Shown here: positions 39,220 to 48,995 of the stretch, one piece after another
How the letters are laid out: every line of letters starts with the position of its first letter
Numbering within the stretch: the stretch's first letter is position 1
Source: Bacillota bacterium
GTDB lineage: Bacteria > Bacillota_I > Bacilli_A > Izemoplasmatales > Hujiaoplasmataceae
Direction of reading: 5' to 3'
Assembly: GCA_029559915.1 (NCBI GenBank)
Contig: JAKPZU010000203.1
Span: forward strand, 1 to 48,995
Length of the DNA stretch: 48,995 bases
The notes under the pieces: model-generated
What the model saw: the letters and a program-made list of their open reading frames with translations, nothing else
Told to the model about the DNA's origin: nothing
The model's database searches: none
Made by a program: the position numbers and the translations under genes

Positions 39220-40164
39220 TCATTTTTCTACTGAAAATTGATATATTTCTCCTTTTATAATAACTTCATTTAAACCATCAAAAAAATGAGCGTTTCCACA
39301 CAGCATTGGAAAGATTTTTTGTTCTTTTCCTTTATTGTCAAAAATGACTACTGCTTGTTCATATGAAATAGACATAAATAAAGTTTCTTTACTTAATGAA
39401 AAACCGCTCATATATCCGTACTTAGAAGTAACAACCTCTCTTTGAGAATGATTTCCTTTAATAATTTCAGTGACGGTTTCGGAAGAAATCTCCTTTACAA
39501 CATGAGAAAATGTCCTATCAACGGCTTTGATTGAATAATCTTGGAGAAACTTGAGGTAAAATAAGTCCTCAATCGGAGAGTACTCAACATGACTAGTATA
39601 TTCATCTAGCACAATTTCATCTATTTCTATAAAGTCAAGGTTGAACATTCTAACAAAAAACCTATTTTCTTTTGCTCTTTCAAAACCAAACAGATAATAA
39701 CAGTTATGCTGTGGGACAAAGATTATCTGAGTATAGCTCTCTCGAGGTTGATTATATATCCTTTCGTAAGATCCATCACTAAGTTTTATTTTCATCAAGT
39801 AGGATAATAAATCATCATCATAAACGATGTTGTACAAGAACTTACCACAGTGACTGAAGCAAAGGTTTGCATCTTGAGGTTGAGACGTTCCTTTTACTTT
39901 CAATGAAAATCTCAATTTCATAGACTCAATATCGTAAACACCTATTTTTCCTAACGTTCCCTTGACAGCCAACAAAGAATTGTCATCACTTAAGTATAAT
40001 TTGTCTCCATAAGGAATATCTTGAAATTTCTTAATTAATTCTGTGGATTTGTAGTCGTAGAAATATAAAGAAGCCGAACTTGTCCCTATATAATATTTCC
40101 GGTCACGAGTTACAACCCCTGAATAACATCGTTTTAATTTCTTTATTGGTTTTTCAGAAATCAT
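39220..40164 (-). CDS. Predicted beta-propeller (WD40-like) protein of unknown function
   Basis: 314 aa, repeated beta-strand-rich blades (KYYIGTSSASLYFYDYKS, NSLLAVKGTLGKIGVYDIES); no signal peptide. Confidence 0.6.
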   Translation of the reverse strand: MISEKPIKKLKRCYSGVVTRDRKYYIGTSSASLYFYDYKSTELIKKFQDIPYGDKLYLSDDNSLLAVKGTLGKIGVYDIESMKLRFSLKVKGTSQPQDANLCFSHCGKFLYNIVYDDDLLSYLMKIKLSDGSYERIYNQPRESYTQIIFVPQHNCYYLFGFERAKENRFFVRMFNLDFIEIDEIVLDEYTSHVEYSPIEDLFYLKFLQDYSIKAVDRTFSHVVKEISSETVTEIIKGNHSQREVVTSKYGYMSGFSLSKETLFMSISYEQAVVIFDNKGKEQKIFPMLCGNAHFFDGLNEVIIKGEIYQFSVEK

Positions 40165-40283
40165 ACTAATCCTCCAACCTAATACTAATAAGTAAGTTTT
40201 TTTACGTATTATTTGTATGTATTATATCATTTCGTTGTTTATTAATCTATATTGTACGGGAGAATCTCTCCCCCCTTTGAGCG

Positions 40284-40314
40284 TAAAAAAAAGACTTGAT
40301 AGTGATATCAAGCC
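40284..40314 (-). terminator. Rho-independent terminator of tRNA-Gly
   Basis: GGCTTGATA-TCAC-TATCAAGTC followed by T8. Confidence 0.85.
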
Positions 40315-40328
40315 TCTTCATAGTTAGA

Positions 40329-40402
<74 letters not shown>

Positions 40403-40420
40403 TTGATTTGGCGCAAAAAT

Positions 40421-40450
40421 ATAATATCATATCGTTAGGATTAATGTCAA
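40421..40450 (-). promoter_or_regulatory. Sigma-A-type promoter for tRNA-Gly
   Basis: TTGACA (40450..40445), 18-bp spacer, TATTAT (40426..40421). Confidence 0.6.
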
Positions 40451-41380
40451 CTATATTTTCTTGTTTTTTTCAACTACTCTTAATTTAGCGCTATGAGCGC
40501 GAAAATTATCCTCTAATTCTTCTGTATCGGCTGTTATAACTTTGCGATTCACAAGATTGATTACAGGTTTTTTATCCACTATAATTGCAAGACCTTTTGG
40601 TATTTCTATCGTCGATAACCTCTTGAATAATTGCTTGACGATTCTGTCTTCCAATGAATGGAACGTGATTACCGCCAACCTGCCGCCAACTTTCAATATG
40701 TCAATGGCATTGATTAATGATTGTTCCAATATTTCCAGTTCATGGTTAACTTCAATTCTCAAGGCTTGAAAAACTTTTTTTGCAGGATGCCCCTTCTTGT
40801 TGAGCTCTTTGTAAGGTAAAGCACTCTTAATTATATCTACTAATTCAAAGGTGGTGTAAATTGGTTTTAACTGTCTATATTTAACAATTTTATTAGCGAT
40901 AAATCTTGCATATTTTTCTTCGCCATACTCAAAAAATATTCTTATCAAGTCTTCAAAACTGTAATTATTTACAACATAAAAAGCATCTGTTTTAGCGCTT
41001 TGATTCATTCTCATATCAAGTGGAGCGTCGTAGCGATAAGAAAACCCTCGTTCAGGAATATCGAATTGAAACGAGGAAACCCCCAGGTCAAAAATTATTC
41101 CATCAACTTCATGAATGCCAAGATTAAAAAGACGTTCTTTTGCATTAAGAAAGTTATCATTGATTGGCTCGAAATTAGAATATTTTTTCAATCTTTCTAG
41201 AGATTTGTTTATCGCATAAATGTCTTGATCAAAGCCAAAAAGCTTCCCTTGAGGAAGATTTGACAAAATGGCTTCTGAATGTCCGCCACCACCCAAGGTC
41301 ATGTCGACATAAATGCCATTAGGCTTGATTTCTAATAGTTCAATAGTTTCTTTCAAAAGAACCGGGACATGTTTATCCAT
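40451..41380 (-). CDS. rsmH: 16S rRNA (cytosine(1402)-N(4))-methyltransferase RsmH
   Basis: MDKHVPVLLKETIELL, VDMTLGGGGHSEAIL, GIIFDLGVSSFQFD, RGFSYRYDAPLDMRM; RBS CAGGAG. Confidence 0.97.
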   Translation of the reverse strand: MDKHVPVLLKETIELLEIKPNGIYVDMTLGGGGHSEAILSNLPQGKLFGFDQDIYAINKSLERLKKYSNFEPINDNFLNAKERLFNLGIHEVDGIIFDLGVSSFQFDIPERGFSYRYDAPLDMRMNQSAKTDAFYVVNNYSFEDLIRIFFEYGEEKYARFIANKIVKYRQLKPIYTTFELVDIIKSALPYKELNKKGHPAKKVFQALRIEVNHELEILEQSLINAIDILKVGGRLAVITFHSLEDRIVKQLFKRLSTIEIPKGLAIIVDKKPVINLVNRKVITADTEELEDNFRAHSAKLRVVEKNKKI

Positions 41381-41418
41381 AAAAATCTCCTGTAAATTAT
41401 TATAACATAAAGGCAAAA

Positions 41419-41446
41419 GAAAAACGTTGAAAATTCAACGTATCTT
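41419..41446 (-). terminator. Rho-independent terminator of rpmF
   Basis: ACGTTGAA-TT-TTCAACGT followed by T-rich tract. Confidence 0.75.
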
Positions 41447-41451
41447 TTCTT

Positions 41452-41646
41452 TTATGCAGCTTCTTTTTCTGGTTTTGGTTCAACAACCAATTTACCTTTG
41501 TAATATCCACATGATTTACATACTTGGTGAGATAAAGTCAATTCACCGCAATTTGGACATACAGCCATTGCTGGAGCATGTAGCTTAAAGTGGGTTCTTC
41601 TTTTTCTTTTTTGCGTCTTACTAATTCGTCTTTGTGGTACAGCCAT
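41452..41646 (-). CDS. rpmF: 50S ribosomal protein L32
   Basis: [28 protein letters not shown]...[10 protein letters not shown]. Confidence 0.97.
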   Translation of the reverse strand: MAVPQRRISKTQKRKRRTHFKLHAPAMAVCPNCGELTLSHQVCKSCGYYKGKLVVEPKPEKEAA

Positions 41647-41659
41647 GTTGCTTCCCTCC

Positions 41660-42154
41660 TTACTTTTTTAAATTTGCAAATGGATTTAATTCATCAATTT
41701 CCGTTTGATCTAGTTCAACTTTTTCTTCCTTAAGTTTTTTTTCTGCACCTTTTGCAATTACTTTCATAGGTTTTTCAACTAAGATTTCAGAAAAAATGTA
41801 GGGTTCTAAATCAATTGTGATACCCTCTATTACATGGGTATCATCGTCAATATAATTGACAGAAAAATTTAACTGCGAATCAAAATCTAATTTAACTGGA
41901 ACTTCAGTTAATGTCAATGAACAGACCATTATCAAAGTGGTTTTAATGTGCAAGTTAAAAACAAAGGTGTCGTCCTCATGATAATAATGATACTGCCCAA
42001 CTATCTCTGTGTCTAAAATGTCAATTAAGTCTTCTTGTTTATCACTCAAGTAGTTTCTTAAATTTAATTTTTCTTCGATAAAGTTGTCATTCTTAGCCTT
42101 TTTAATAAGTTGTTGAATTGTCCATTTCAATTCGATCACCTCATCGCAGCACAT
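41660..42154 (-). CDS. YceD/DUF177-family protein
   Basis: Position immediately upstream of rpm[20 protein letters not shown]-terminus. Confidence 0.8.
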   Translation of the reverse strand: MCCDEVIELKWTIQQLIKKAKNDNFIEEKLNLRNYLSDKQEDLIDILDTEIVGQYHYYHEDDTFVFNLHIKTTLIMVCSLTLTEVPVKLDFDSQLNFSVNYIDDDTHVIEGITIDLEPYIFSEILVEKPMKVIAKGAEKKLKEEKVELDQTEIDELNPFANLKK

Positions 42155-42287
42155 AAATTATACTTTTTTATCAAACTAATGTCAAGAAAAATATCTACAT
42201 ATTTCCCTTAACAAATAATCATATCATTTTTAAAAGTTCAGCAAATAAGTTATAATAAAGAAGATGAAAGAACGAGGTGTTAAAAAG

Positions 42288-43262
42288 ATGGATGAAATAT
42301 CAATCATAAAGTCTAGAATAAACGAAGTTACCGATCCGAGTTGTAATCAAACTCTTGGCGAAAACAATAGTGTAAAACATGTAGGTATCGATGAAAATAA
42401 CGCTGTTGTTTTAATCGTTGAAGTTGCTGAAAAAGAGGCAAACATAACAAAACAAATCACTCGGGACATTGCTAAAATAGTGAAACTTGATTTAGGTTAT
42501 TCCGGTGTTAAAATTGAGTTTACTAAGAGAAAAGTTAGAAATAAAGCGGCGAAAACTCTTCTCATTGCCTCAGGCAAAGGCGGTGTGGGAAAATCAACAG
42601 TCACGGCTAATCTTGCTTATGCTTTAACTAGACTAGGCAAAAGAGTCGGAATCATTGATGCGGATATCTATGGCGCTAATATGCCAAAGATATTTGGAGC
42701 TACTGATCATAAACTTCTAGGGAATGAAAATGGCAAGATTTACCCTTTTGAAAAAGATAACATTCAAATGGTATCTACCGAATATTTGGTTGAAGAAAAA
42801 AGAGCTTTGATGCTAAGAGGTCCTATGCTGGGGAAAGTGTTAAAACTATTTTTCCAAGAAACTTTATGGAGCGAAGAAATTGAATATTTCTTAGTTGATT
42901 TACCTCCAGGGACTGGAGATGTCATGATGGACATGAAAAACTTCAGTGAAGATGCAAAAATGGTAATCGTGACCACCCCTCAAGAAAGTGCTGCTCATAT
43001 CGCAATTAAAGCCGGTTATGCAGCTAAAGATTTATCTCACGATGTCATCGGTGTTATCGAAAACATGTCATATTACGAAGTCAATGGTGAGTTCCATTAT
43101 ATCTTCGGTAAAGATGGCGGAAAAAAAGTTGCTGATGAACTCTCGGTTGAACTGTTAGCCAAATTACCAATAACTCCATCTGATAAGATAATCTGTGCTG
43201 AGAACGAGATGCCTGGCATTATTTATCTTAATTTAGCAAAAAAAATTATAGATATACTTTAA
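42288..43262 (+). CDS. Mrp/ApbC/SalA-family P-loop ATPase (start at MDEISII)
   Basis: SGKGGVGKSTVTANLAYAL, DADIYGANMPKIFG, VDLPPGTGDV; CxxC motif absent. Confidence 0.9.
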   Translation: MDEISIIKSRINEVTDPSCNQTLGENNSVKHVGIDENNAVVLIVEVAEKEANITKQITRDIAKIVKLDLGYSGVKIEFTKRKVRNKAAKTLLIASGKGGVGKSTVTANLAYALTRLGKRVGIIDADIYGANMPKIFGATDHKLLGNENGKIYPFEKDNIQMVSTEYLVEEKRALMLRGPMLGKVLKLFFQETLWSEEIEYFLVDLPPGTGDVMMDMKNFSEDAKMVIVTTPQESAAHIAIKAGYAAKDLSHDVIGVIENMSYYEVNGEFHYIFGKDGGKKVADELSVELLAKLPITPSDKIICAENEMPGIIYLNLAKKIIDIL

Positions 43263-43284
43263 AAGCTCCCTTCGGGGAGCTTTT
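43261..43284. terminator. Bidirectional terminator between convergent genes
   Basis: AAAAGCTCCC-TTCG-GGGAGCTTTT. Confidence 0.85.
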
Positions 43285-44539
43285 ATTTTAATTCTATATC
43301 GGTTTCTGTTTGCTGGGAAAGTAAGATTTGTTCGAATTTTAGAACATAACTCAAAGCATCTTTATACCGCTTCTTTTTTTCTAAAATCTCAGAAATTGTC
43401 ATTGTCACCATCTTTAAAAAATATAAATTTTGTTTTTTTAAGGTAATAGGCAATACTGCGTCAATCAAGTATTCTTTTAAATTCCATTCTTCTTTGGTTT
43501 TTATCAGTTTTAAAAGATGAGAATATTCTATTCTTGATTTGAATTCATAGTGTTTATCATCGAGGATTTTTACAACCTCATTATATTTGTCCATTTCGTT
43601 ATTCAATAAATAATATCTAGCTTTAAAAAATAATCCCAAAAGATATATATCTCCCTCAGGTTCTAATTGTTCCAAATAGATTAGAGGAGTTTTACATTTC
43701 GTAGCCATTACGGTCAAGTAAAAATTTCTTTCCTTGGTATTTATGAACCTAAGCATATTGGTATTTAAATATGTACTAGCGGTATTTCCGTCATAAATCG
43801 CAAAAATGTCTCGCCATAGATAAAGTTCATTTATCCTGATGATATTTGAATATTTATTGAAGATATTTACTGCGATAGTACCAGTTTCAAATGCCTTCGT
43901 CTGTAAGTTAAGATTTCCATAGATTAAAAACTTGCAGTAGTTGTATAAACCGTATAAAATCTCATCGTTGAATAAAAGGCTTTCTACTTTGTCAAGAATA
44001 ATTCTTGCATTTTTATAGTCATTAATAGCCACATTGTAAAAACTAGCATATAACAGTAACATCGTAAATCCATATTCTTCTAAAGACTGAAGATAACGGA
44101 AGGATTCGGAGTACACTAATTCTGCATTCTCAAAATCCTCGATAAGGATGTAATAACCCAATTTGACTATTTGCAGCAGTATCGAAAATTGATACTTGCT
44201 CACTTCATCAAATAATGCTTTGTAACCATAAATATCTTTGTAAAAAAACAATTTAGCAGATTTTTCTAAATATTCGATCATTTCTTCCGGGAAAGTAATG
44301 CTGTCCATGTCCATGAACATTCTTTCCATGATTAGATATAGATGTTCCCTATTAACCACTATTTGATTATTTTCAATCTTCGATAAATAGGTATTTGAGC
44401 AAATACCCACAGAAACTGCTTCTTGTGTCATATCCAGTTCCAGTCTTCTTTTGCGTAAAATTTGGCCAATTCCACTATAATAGAATTGGGCAATGGAGTC
44501 TTTTCTTCTTTTTAACTCATTATTTAATACTTCAATCAT
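43283..44539 (-). CDS. XRE-type HTH regulator with TPR-like C-terminal region (Rgg/RNPP-like)
   Basis: IGQILRKRRLELDMTQEAVSVGICSNTYLSKIENNQIVVNREHLYLIMERM followed by a long helical repeat region; RBS AGAAGG before MIEVLNNE. Confidence 0.8.
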   Translation of the reverse strand: MIEVLNNELKRRKDSIAQFYYSGIGQILRKRRLELDMTQEAVSVGICSNTYLSKIENNQIVVNREHLYLIMERMFMDMDSITFPEEMIEYLEKSAKLFFYKDIYGYKALFDEVSKYQFSILLQIVKLGYYILIEDFENAELVYSESFRYLQSLEEYGFTMLLLYASFYNVAINDYKNARIILDKVESLLFNDEILYGLYNYCKFLIYGNLNLQTKAFETGTIAVNIFNKYSNIIRINELYLWRDIFAIYDGNTASTYLNTNMLRFINTKERNFYLTVMATKCKTPLIYLEQLEPEGDIYLLGLFFKARYYLLNNEMDKYNEVVKILDDKHYEFKSRIEYSHLLKLIKTKEEWNLKEYLIDAVLPITLKKQNLYFLKMVTMTISEILEKKKRYKDALSYVLKFEQILLSQQTETDIELK

Positions 44540-44680
44540 AATTTGTACCTTCTTTCTGTTTTTATTTAGAATTTTATCAAAAAAATTATAAATCATATTT
44601 TTTCAAAAATAAAGAATTAAATATTGAAAGAATTTACTGCTTTTCACAACCAATTGATTAATTATGGCTAAATATGTGTA

Positions 44681-44710
44681 AAAAATAAAACCTGAGCGTT
44701 ATAGCTCAGG
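44681..44710 (-). terminator. Rho-independent terminator of nth
   Basis: CCTGAGC-TATAAC-GCTCAGG followed by TTTTATTTTTT. Confidence 0.8.
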
Positions 44711-45334
44711 CATTTTACAGTGTTGAATAATTGGACAGTTTTTGCAATTAGGTTTCCTTGCAGTACAAAAATATCTGCCAAAAAATATTAATTTGTGGTG
44801 TAGTGATATCCAAAGATACTCCGGATATAACTTCATAAGGTTTTTTTCGATTTGGATAGGCGATGAATCAACTTTTGCGAACCCTAATCTGATCGAAACT
44901 CTGGATACATGTGTATCTACAGCTATACGAGGGATATGATGATATTCGGCCAAATAAACATTTGCGGTCTTTCTTCCTACGCCAGGGAGAGATTCTAACT
45001 CTACCTGATTATTCGGAATGAGACCAGAAAAATCCGTTAAAATTTTTCTTGCCATTAAATTCAGATTTTTAGCCTTATTACGGTACAATCCGAGATTTCT
45101 AATTTCAAATTCTAAATCGGCTATATCAGCCTCAGCAATATCTTTAAGAGTCGGAAATCTTTTAAATAGTTTGGGTGTCACTTTGTTTACTGATTGATCT
45201 GTAGTTTGTGCTGAGAGCATAACGGCAATCAAGAGTTCAAAATCCTTTTTATAATTCAATTCACAACCGGCATTAGGATATAATTTGTCAATCTCGTCAT
45301 AAATCAGTAAAGCTTTTTCTTGCTTTTTTGTCAA
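44699..45334 (-). CDS. nth: Endonuclease III
   Basis: LPGVGRKTANVYLAEYHHIPRIAVDTHVSRVS and C-x6-C-x2-C-x5-C cluster. Confidence 0.96.
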   Translation of the reverse strand: MTKKQEKALLIYDEIDKLYPNAGCELNYKKDFELLIAVMLSAQTTDQSVNKVTPKLFKRFPTLKDIAEADIADLEFEIRNLGLYRNKAKNLNLMARKILTDFSGLIPNNQVELESLPGVGRKTANVYLAEYHHIPRIAVDTHVSRVSIRLGFAKVDSSPIQIEKNLMKLYPEYLWISLHHKLIFFGRYFCTARKPNCKNCPIIQHCKMPEL

Positions 45335-45984
45335 GATTCGAGAAAATCCTTTAAAACTTGAGACTTCTTTTTGCCGGTTTTTTTAATCTTCACCTCTTGA
45401 TTAATTTGTCTTTTCTTTAGCAGAACGCTATCTAGATAGCTGATTGAGTAACGATTAGCTTTAATGGCAGTAAAAACTGCATCCTTAATATCATCTTTGG
45501 TGTACTTATACTCGTGAACCCATTTGATAATCATTTCTACTTCAAGCGGTTTAATTTGCTTTTGAAAATTCTTTTCCAATAGCTCTACGATTTCTTCTTC
45601 CAACGTCTCATATTTATGACTTGAAGTCATCATTTCTTCAAGAATTTTATTTTGATAAAATTCCAAAATTTTTCGATAAGTTAAATCGATGTCAAAACTT
45701 TCCTTTTGCTTACCGTTTTGGCCCTTTATTAAAATAAAATTTAGGTATTTTTTTTGCATTAAACCATCCATCAGTCCAACAGCTTGTTCTTCGGTAATCG
45801 TCAATTTTTTGGTCAGTATTTTTGGGGTGACAAAATGGATGTCTTTCATTTTAAGCATATTCAGTTCCATCAATAAAAAAGCTTCCATCTCAGTTAATCC
45901 AAGGTCTTTATAAGTCTTTTTCAGCAGTTTGTCGAAGTCTATTATATCTTCAGCAATCATCTTTTTTAGAATCATTACTTCCAT
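45331..45984 (-). CDS. DnaD-like replication/primosome protein
   Basis: N-terminal winged-helix-like region and DnaD domain (EMIIKWVHEYKYTKDDIKDAVFTAIKANRYSISYLDSVL); upstream of nth. Confidence 0.8.
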   Translation of the reverse strand: MEVMILKKMIAEDIIDFDKLLKKTYKDLGLTEMEAFLLMELNMLKMKDIHFVTPKILTKKLTITEEQAVGLMDGLMQKKYLNFILIKGQNGKQKESFDIDLTYRKILEFYQNKILEEMMTSSHKYETLEEEIVELLEKNFQKQIKPLEVEMIIKWVHEYKYTKDDIKDAVFTAIKANRYSISYLDSVLLKKRQINQEVKIKKTGKKKSQVLKDFLES

Positions 45985-45993
45985 ATCATTAAC

Positions 45994-46689
45994 CTACTTT
46001 TCTTTATTATTGGCCAGCTTCTTTAATGAAGTTAAAGCAGCATTTTGCTCAGCTTCTTTTTTACTTTTTCCTTTGCCTTCACCCATGATGATATTGTCAT
46101 CCATAAAGACTCTAGCTATAAACTCTTTTTCATGAGCCGGTCCAGATTCACTGATAATTTCATATCTTAGACTTCTCTTGTCAGATTGAAGAAGTTCTTG
46201 AAGCTTACTTTTATAATCATTGTCCTCCTTGTGGAGGTTCTTCATAATAGATGGAAACACCACTTTTTCAGTTACTTTATATACTTCCAATAAGCCTTTA
46301 TCTACATAAATGGCTCCCAAAAAAGCTTCAAAAGCATCAGCTAAAACAGCCGGCTTTTCTCTTCCACCCGATAATTCTTCACCCTTACCTAATAACAAAT
46401 AATCGCCAAGATTGAAGGTCTTGGCATATTGAAACAACGCTTCTTCACAAACTTCTTGCGCTCTTTTTTTGGTTAATATCCCTTCGGACTCAGGAATATG
46501 ATCGTAGAGAAATTTACCGACAATCAAATCTAATACGGCGTCACCGATAAATTCAAGTCTTTCATTGCTCAAGCAATTATTTTCATTGGCATAGGAAGAG
46601 TGAGTCATGGCTCTTGTTAAAAGTTGGAAATTTTTGAACTTTAAGTCAAACATCATTTCCAATTCTTTTATGTCTTTATTCATCTTCAA
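45994..46689 (-). CDS. rnc: Ribonuclease III
   Basis: NERLEFIGDAVLDLIV, LADAFEAFLGAIYVDKG, C-terminal dsRBD; 231 aa. Confidence 0.97.
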   Translation of the reverse strand: MKMNKDIKELEMMFDLKFKNFQLLTRAMTHSSYANENNCLSNERLEFIGDAVLDLIVGKFLYDHIPESEGILTKKRAQEVCEEALFQYAKTFNLGDYLLLGKGEELSGGREKPAVLADAFEAFLGAIYVDKGLLEVYKVTEKVVFPSIMKNLHKEDNDYKSKLQELLQSDKRSLRYEIISESGPAHEKEFIARVFMDDNIIMGEGKGKSKKEAEQNAALTSLKKLANNKEK

Positions 46690-47686
46690 AATCCTTCTGG
46701 GTATCCAAATATTCTTTTACTGTTTCAAAAACTTTTTCCCGGCAAACATTTGCAGCTTGACGTATACCATTGTAGAAACCATAGGCTTTTGAAGCACCCT
46801 GTGCTTTTATTACCGGTTTGTACAACCCAAAAATTATTGCTCCCCCTATTTCTTCGGCAGATAATTCTTTTTTGAATTCTTTTAAACTTTTGCTTGCAAA
46901 TAAAGCTCCGATTTTTCCGGATAAACTATTAGTCAGATGCTTTTTCAATAGTTGACCCATTCCTTTTGCAGCTCCTTCTACTGATTTCATTACGATATTG
47001 GCAGTAAATCCGTCGCTAATTAAAATGTCACAAGGTGGATCTAGAACGACTTTAGGTTCTACATTACCGTAAAAACTGAACAAGTCGGTTTCTTTGAAAA
47101 GTTTAAAAACTTCTTGGTCAAATTCTCTTCCCTTTCCATCTTCTGTTCCTATGTTAATTAGTCCTACTTTTGGATCTTCAATATTCAACATTTTTTGTGC
47201 ATATATTTTAGCAAAATATGCTTGTTGCAACATATGTTCTGGTTTTATACTCAAATTAGCTCCTGAATCGAGAAGAATGGTATGTCCTCCACTTACACGA
47301 GGTAGCAGCGGTGCAATGGCTGTTCTTTTAAAACCCTTCATTCTTTTTACCAGTATATGGGCTCCAGCTATCAAGGCTTGTGTAGCTCCACTCGAGACTA
47401 CAGCGTCGCTTTCATCAGTTCTCAAACTGTTCAAAGCAACAACCATTGAAGAATCCTTATGAGTTTTTATTGCTTGGATAGGGTTTTTTTCACCCATCGG
47501 AATCGCATATTTTGCATCAATGACAGTTATCCTAGTTGAATCAGTCAAGTATTGAGCGATAATGTCTTTGTCACCATATAGATTTATTTCAATGTCAGGA
47601 ATATTCTTAATAGCCATCATCGCGCCTAAAATTTGTTCTTTTGGAGCGTAATCTCCACCCATGGCATCTACACCAATTTTATACAT
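46676..47686 (-). CDS. plsX: Phosphate acyltransferase PlsX
   Basis: YKIGVDAMGGDYAPKEQILG, VSSGATQALIAGA, SDGFTANIVMKSVEG. Confidence 0.97.
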   Translation of the reverse strand: MYKIGVDAMGGDYAPKEQILGAMMAIKNIPDIEINLYGDKDIIAQYLTDSTRITVIDAKYAIPMGEKNPIQAIKTHKDSSMVVALNSLRTDESDAVVSSGATQALIAGAHILVKRMKGFKRTAIAPLLPRVSGGHTILLDSGANLSIKPEHMLQQAYFAKIYAQKMLNIEDPKVGLINIGTEDGKGREFDQEVFKLFKETDLFSFYGNVEPKVVLDPPCDILISDGFTANIVMKSVEGAAKGMGQLLKKHLTNSLSGKIGALFASKSLKEFKKELSAEEIGGAIIFGLYKPVIKAQGASKAYGFYNGIRQAANVCREKVFETVKEYLDTQKDFEDE

Positions 47687-47720
47687 ATTTAACACCTCTT
47701 TTTATAAAGTATATCATACC

Positions 47721-48995
47721 TTAATCTAAATTATAAGAATCAATTGTTTTTAAAATTTTGTTTACGATTTTTTTTGCTAATGTATCGTTACTTTGAATTA
47801 ATTGCTTTGCATCCTCGAAAGCTAAATCTCGGATTTCCTGATCTTTAATCAAGTTCGCATACCTGAAATTAGGCACTCCTGATTGAGCCTTGCCGAAAAC
47901 TTCACCCGGTCCTCTAAAGGCCAAATCATACTCACTTATCAAAAATCCATCATTGGTCTGTTCCAAGATTTTTAATCTATCGGTCTCTTCAATAAAATCA
48001 TCAACTACCAAATAGCAATATGCATCGAAATCGTTTCTGCCAATTCTTCCTCTCAGTTGATGAATTTGAGCAAGTCCAAAAGCATTAGCATTGAAGATAA
48101 TCATCGCTGAGGCATTTTCGATATTTACTCCTACCTCTACCACTGTCGTTGATATCAAGATATCGGTTTGGCCAGTATAAAACAGGTCTAAAACATTTGT
48201 CTTGTCCGAATCGCTCATTTTTCCATGTAAGATATCTATTTTAGAACTTTTGAATCTTTCCTTTATTAATGAAAAAGCATCCTCTAAAGCAAAATAACTG
48301 CGCCTATCACTTATTTCAATTAAAGGACAGATAACATATATTTGTCGATGTTTTTCCAACTCTTTCTCAATGATTTTAAAAGGTTTTGATAAACTCTGAA
48401 AATCTACTATCTCTGTTTTTATATGCTTACGGTTGCTAGGCTTTTGCCTAATGGTTGAAACTTCAGTATTTTCAAACAATGAAATTGCTAGGGTTCTTGG
48501 AATTGGAGTAGCTGTCATCATTAGGATATCTGGGTTAACCCCTTTTTGCCTAATCGCCTTTCTTTGTTCAACCCCAAATCGTTGTTGTTCGTCGATTACT
48601 ACAAAACCTAGGTTTTTGAATGTTATATCTCCTTGCAAAAGACTATGCGTACCAATGATGATGTCAATAAGATTGTTTTGTGTCTCAGTCAATATCCTCA
48701 TTCTCTCATAATTAGGGGTTTCACTTGTCAAAAGAGCAATCCTTACATTAAAATCTCTCAATATATTCCCAAAATTATCATAATGTTGTTTAGCCAATAC
48801 TAAAGTTGGCGCGAGGATAGCAACTTGATAACCTGATGTCACTACTGCATAAGTGCAAAGAATTGCAACAATAGTTTTTCCTGATCCAACATCACCTTGA
48901 AGTAAACGATTCATTCGATTTTTCTTTTTAAAATCAAGGAAGATTTCGTTGGTAACTGCTTTTTGATCATCTGTAAGTTCAAATGGCAATGTCGA
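47721..48995 (-). CDS. recG: ATP-dependent DNA helicase RecG, C-terminal part (gene continues past the window end)
   Basis: LTDDQKAVTNEI, RLLQGDVGSGKTIVA, VIDEQQRFGVEQR, MTATPIPRTLAISLF; reading frame open to the window edge. Confidence 0.95.
   Translation of the reverse strand, partial: STLPFELTDDQKAVTNEIFLDFKKKNRMNRLLQGDVGSGKTIVAILCTYAVVTSGYQVAILAPTLVLAKQHYDNFGNILRDFNVRIALLTSETPNYERMRILTETQNNLIDIIIGTHSLLQGDITFKNLGFVVIDEQQRFGVEQRKAIRQKGVNPDILMMTATPIPRTLAISLFENTEVSTIRQKPSNRKHIKTEIVDFQSLSKPFKIIEKELEKHRQIYVICPLIEISDRRSYFALEDAFSLIKERFKSSKIDILHGKMSDSDKTNVLDLFYTGQTDILISTTVVEVGVNIENASAMIIFNANAFGLAQIHQLRGRIGRNDFDAYCYLVVDDFIEETDRLKILEQTNDGFLISEYDLAFRGPGEVFGKAQSGVPNFRYANLIKDQEIRDLAFEDAKQLIQSNDTLAKKIVNKILKTIDSYNLD

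Noticed and set aside
45994-47686. Missing acpP/fabD/fabG between rnc and plsX as a deletion
   Set aside because: rnc and plsX overlap cleanly and gene order varies between lineages; absence elsewhere in the genome cannot be judged from this window.

Overview
AT-rich, housekeeping-dominated window. I infer a Bacilli/Mollicutes-related Firmicute (Acholeplasma/Izemoplasma-like) using the standard bacterial code: RF2 is present and recX ends in TGA. Most genes are on the minus strand. Main blocks: rnr-smpB-ssrA(tmRNA), secG, eno, gpmI; a GH13 glycosidase (+); folT-like ECF component, ung, phosphoglucomutase, nitroreductase; an FMN-riboswitch operon (ribU plus a thioredoxin-like lipoprotein); a glycogen operon (glgB-glgC-[glgD-glgA fusion]-glgP); recX, prfB, secA, proS, galE/galT, an RluA-family synthase and an archaeal-type aspS; a plus-strand operon of a stand-alone CarH-like B12-binding protein and an FtsX/MacB-type ABC transporter; mscS; a predicted beta-propeller protein; tRNA-Gly; rsmH, rpmF, DUF177; an Mrp-like ATPase; an XRE+TPR-like regulator; nth, dnaD-like, rnc, plsX and recG (truncated at the window edge). 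No CRISPR array, intact mobile element or defence locus was found. The most unusual items are the GlgD-GlgA fusion, the stand-alone CarH-like B12 module coupled to an ABC exporter, the FMN-riboswitch operon carrying a thioredoxin-like lipoprotein, an apparently inactive GDPD-like protein, an Mrp-like ATPase without the CxxC motif, and a 20-21 bp phased TCGTGTA repeat next to ssrA. All family assignments come from reading motifs; no database searches were run.
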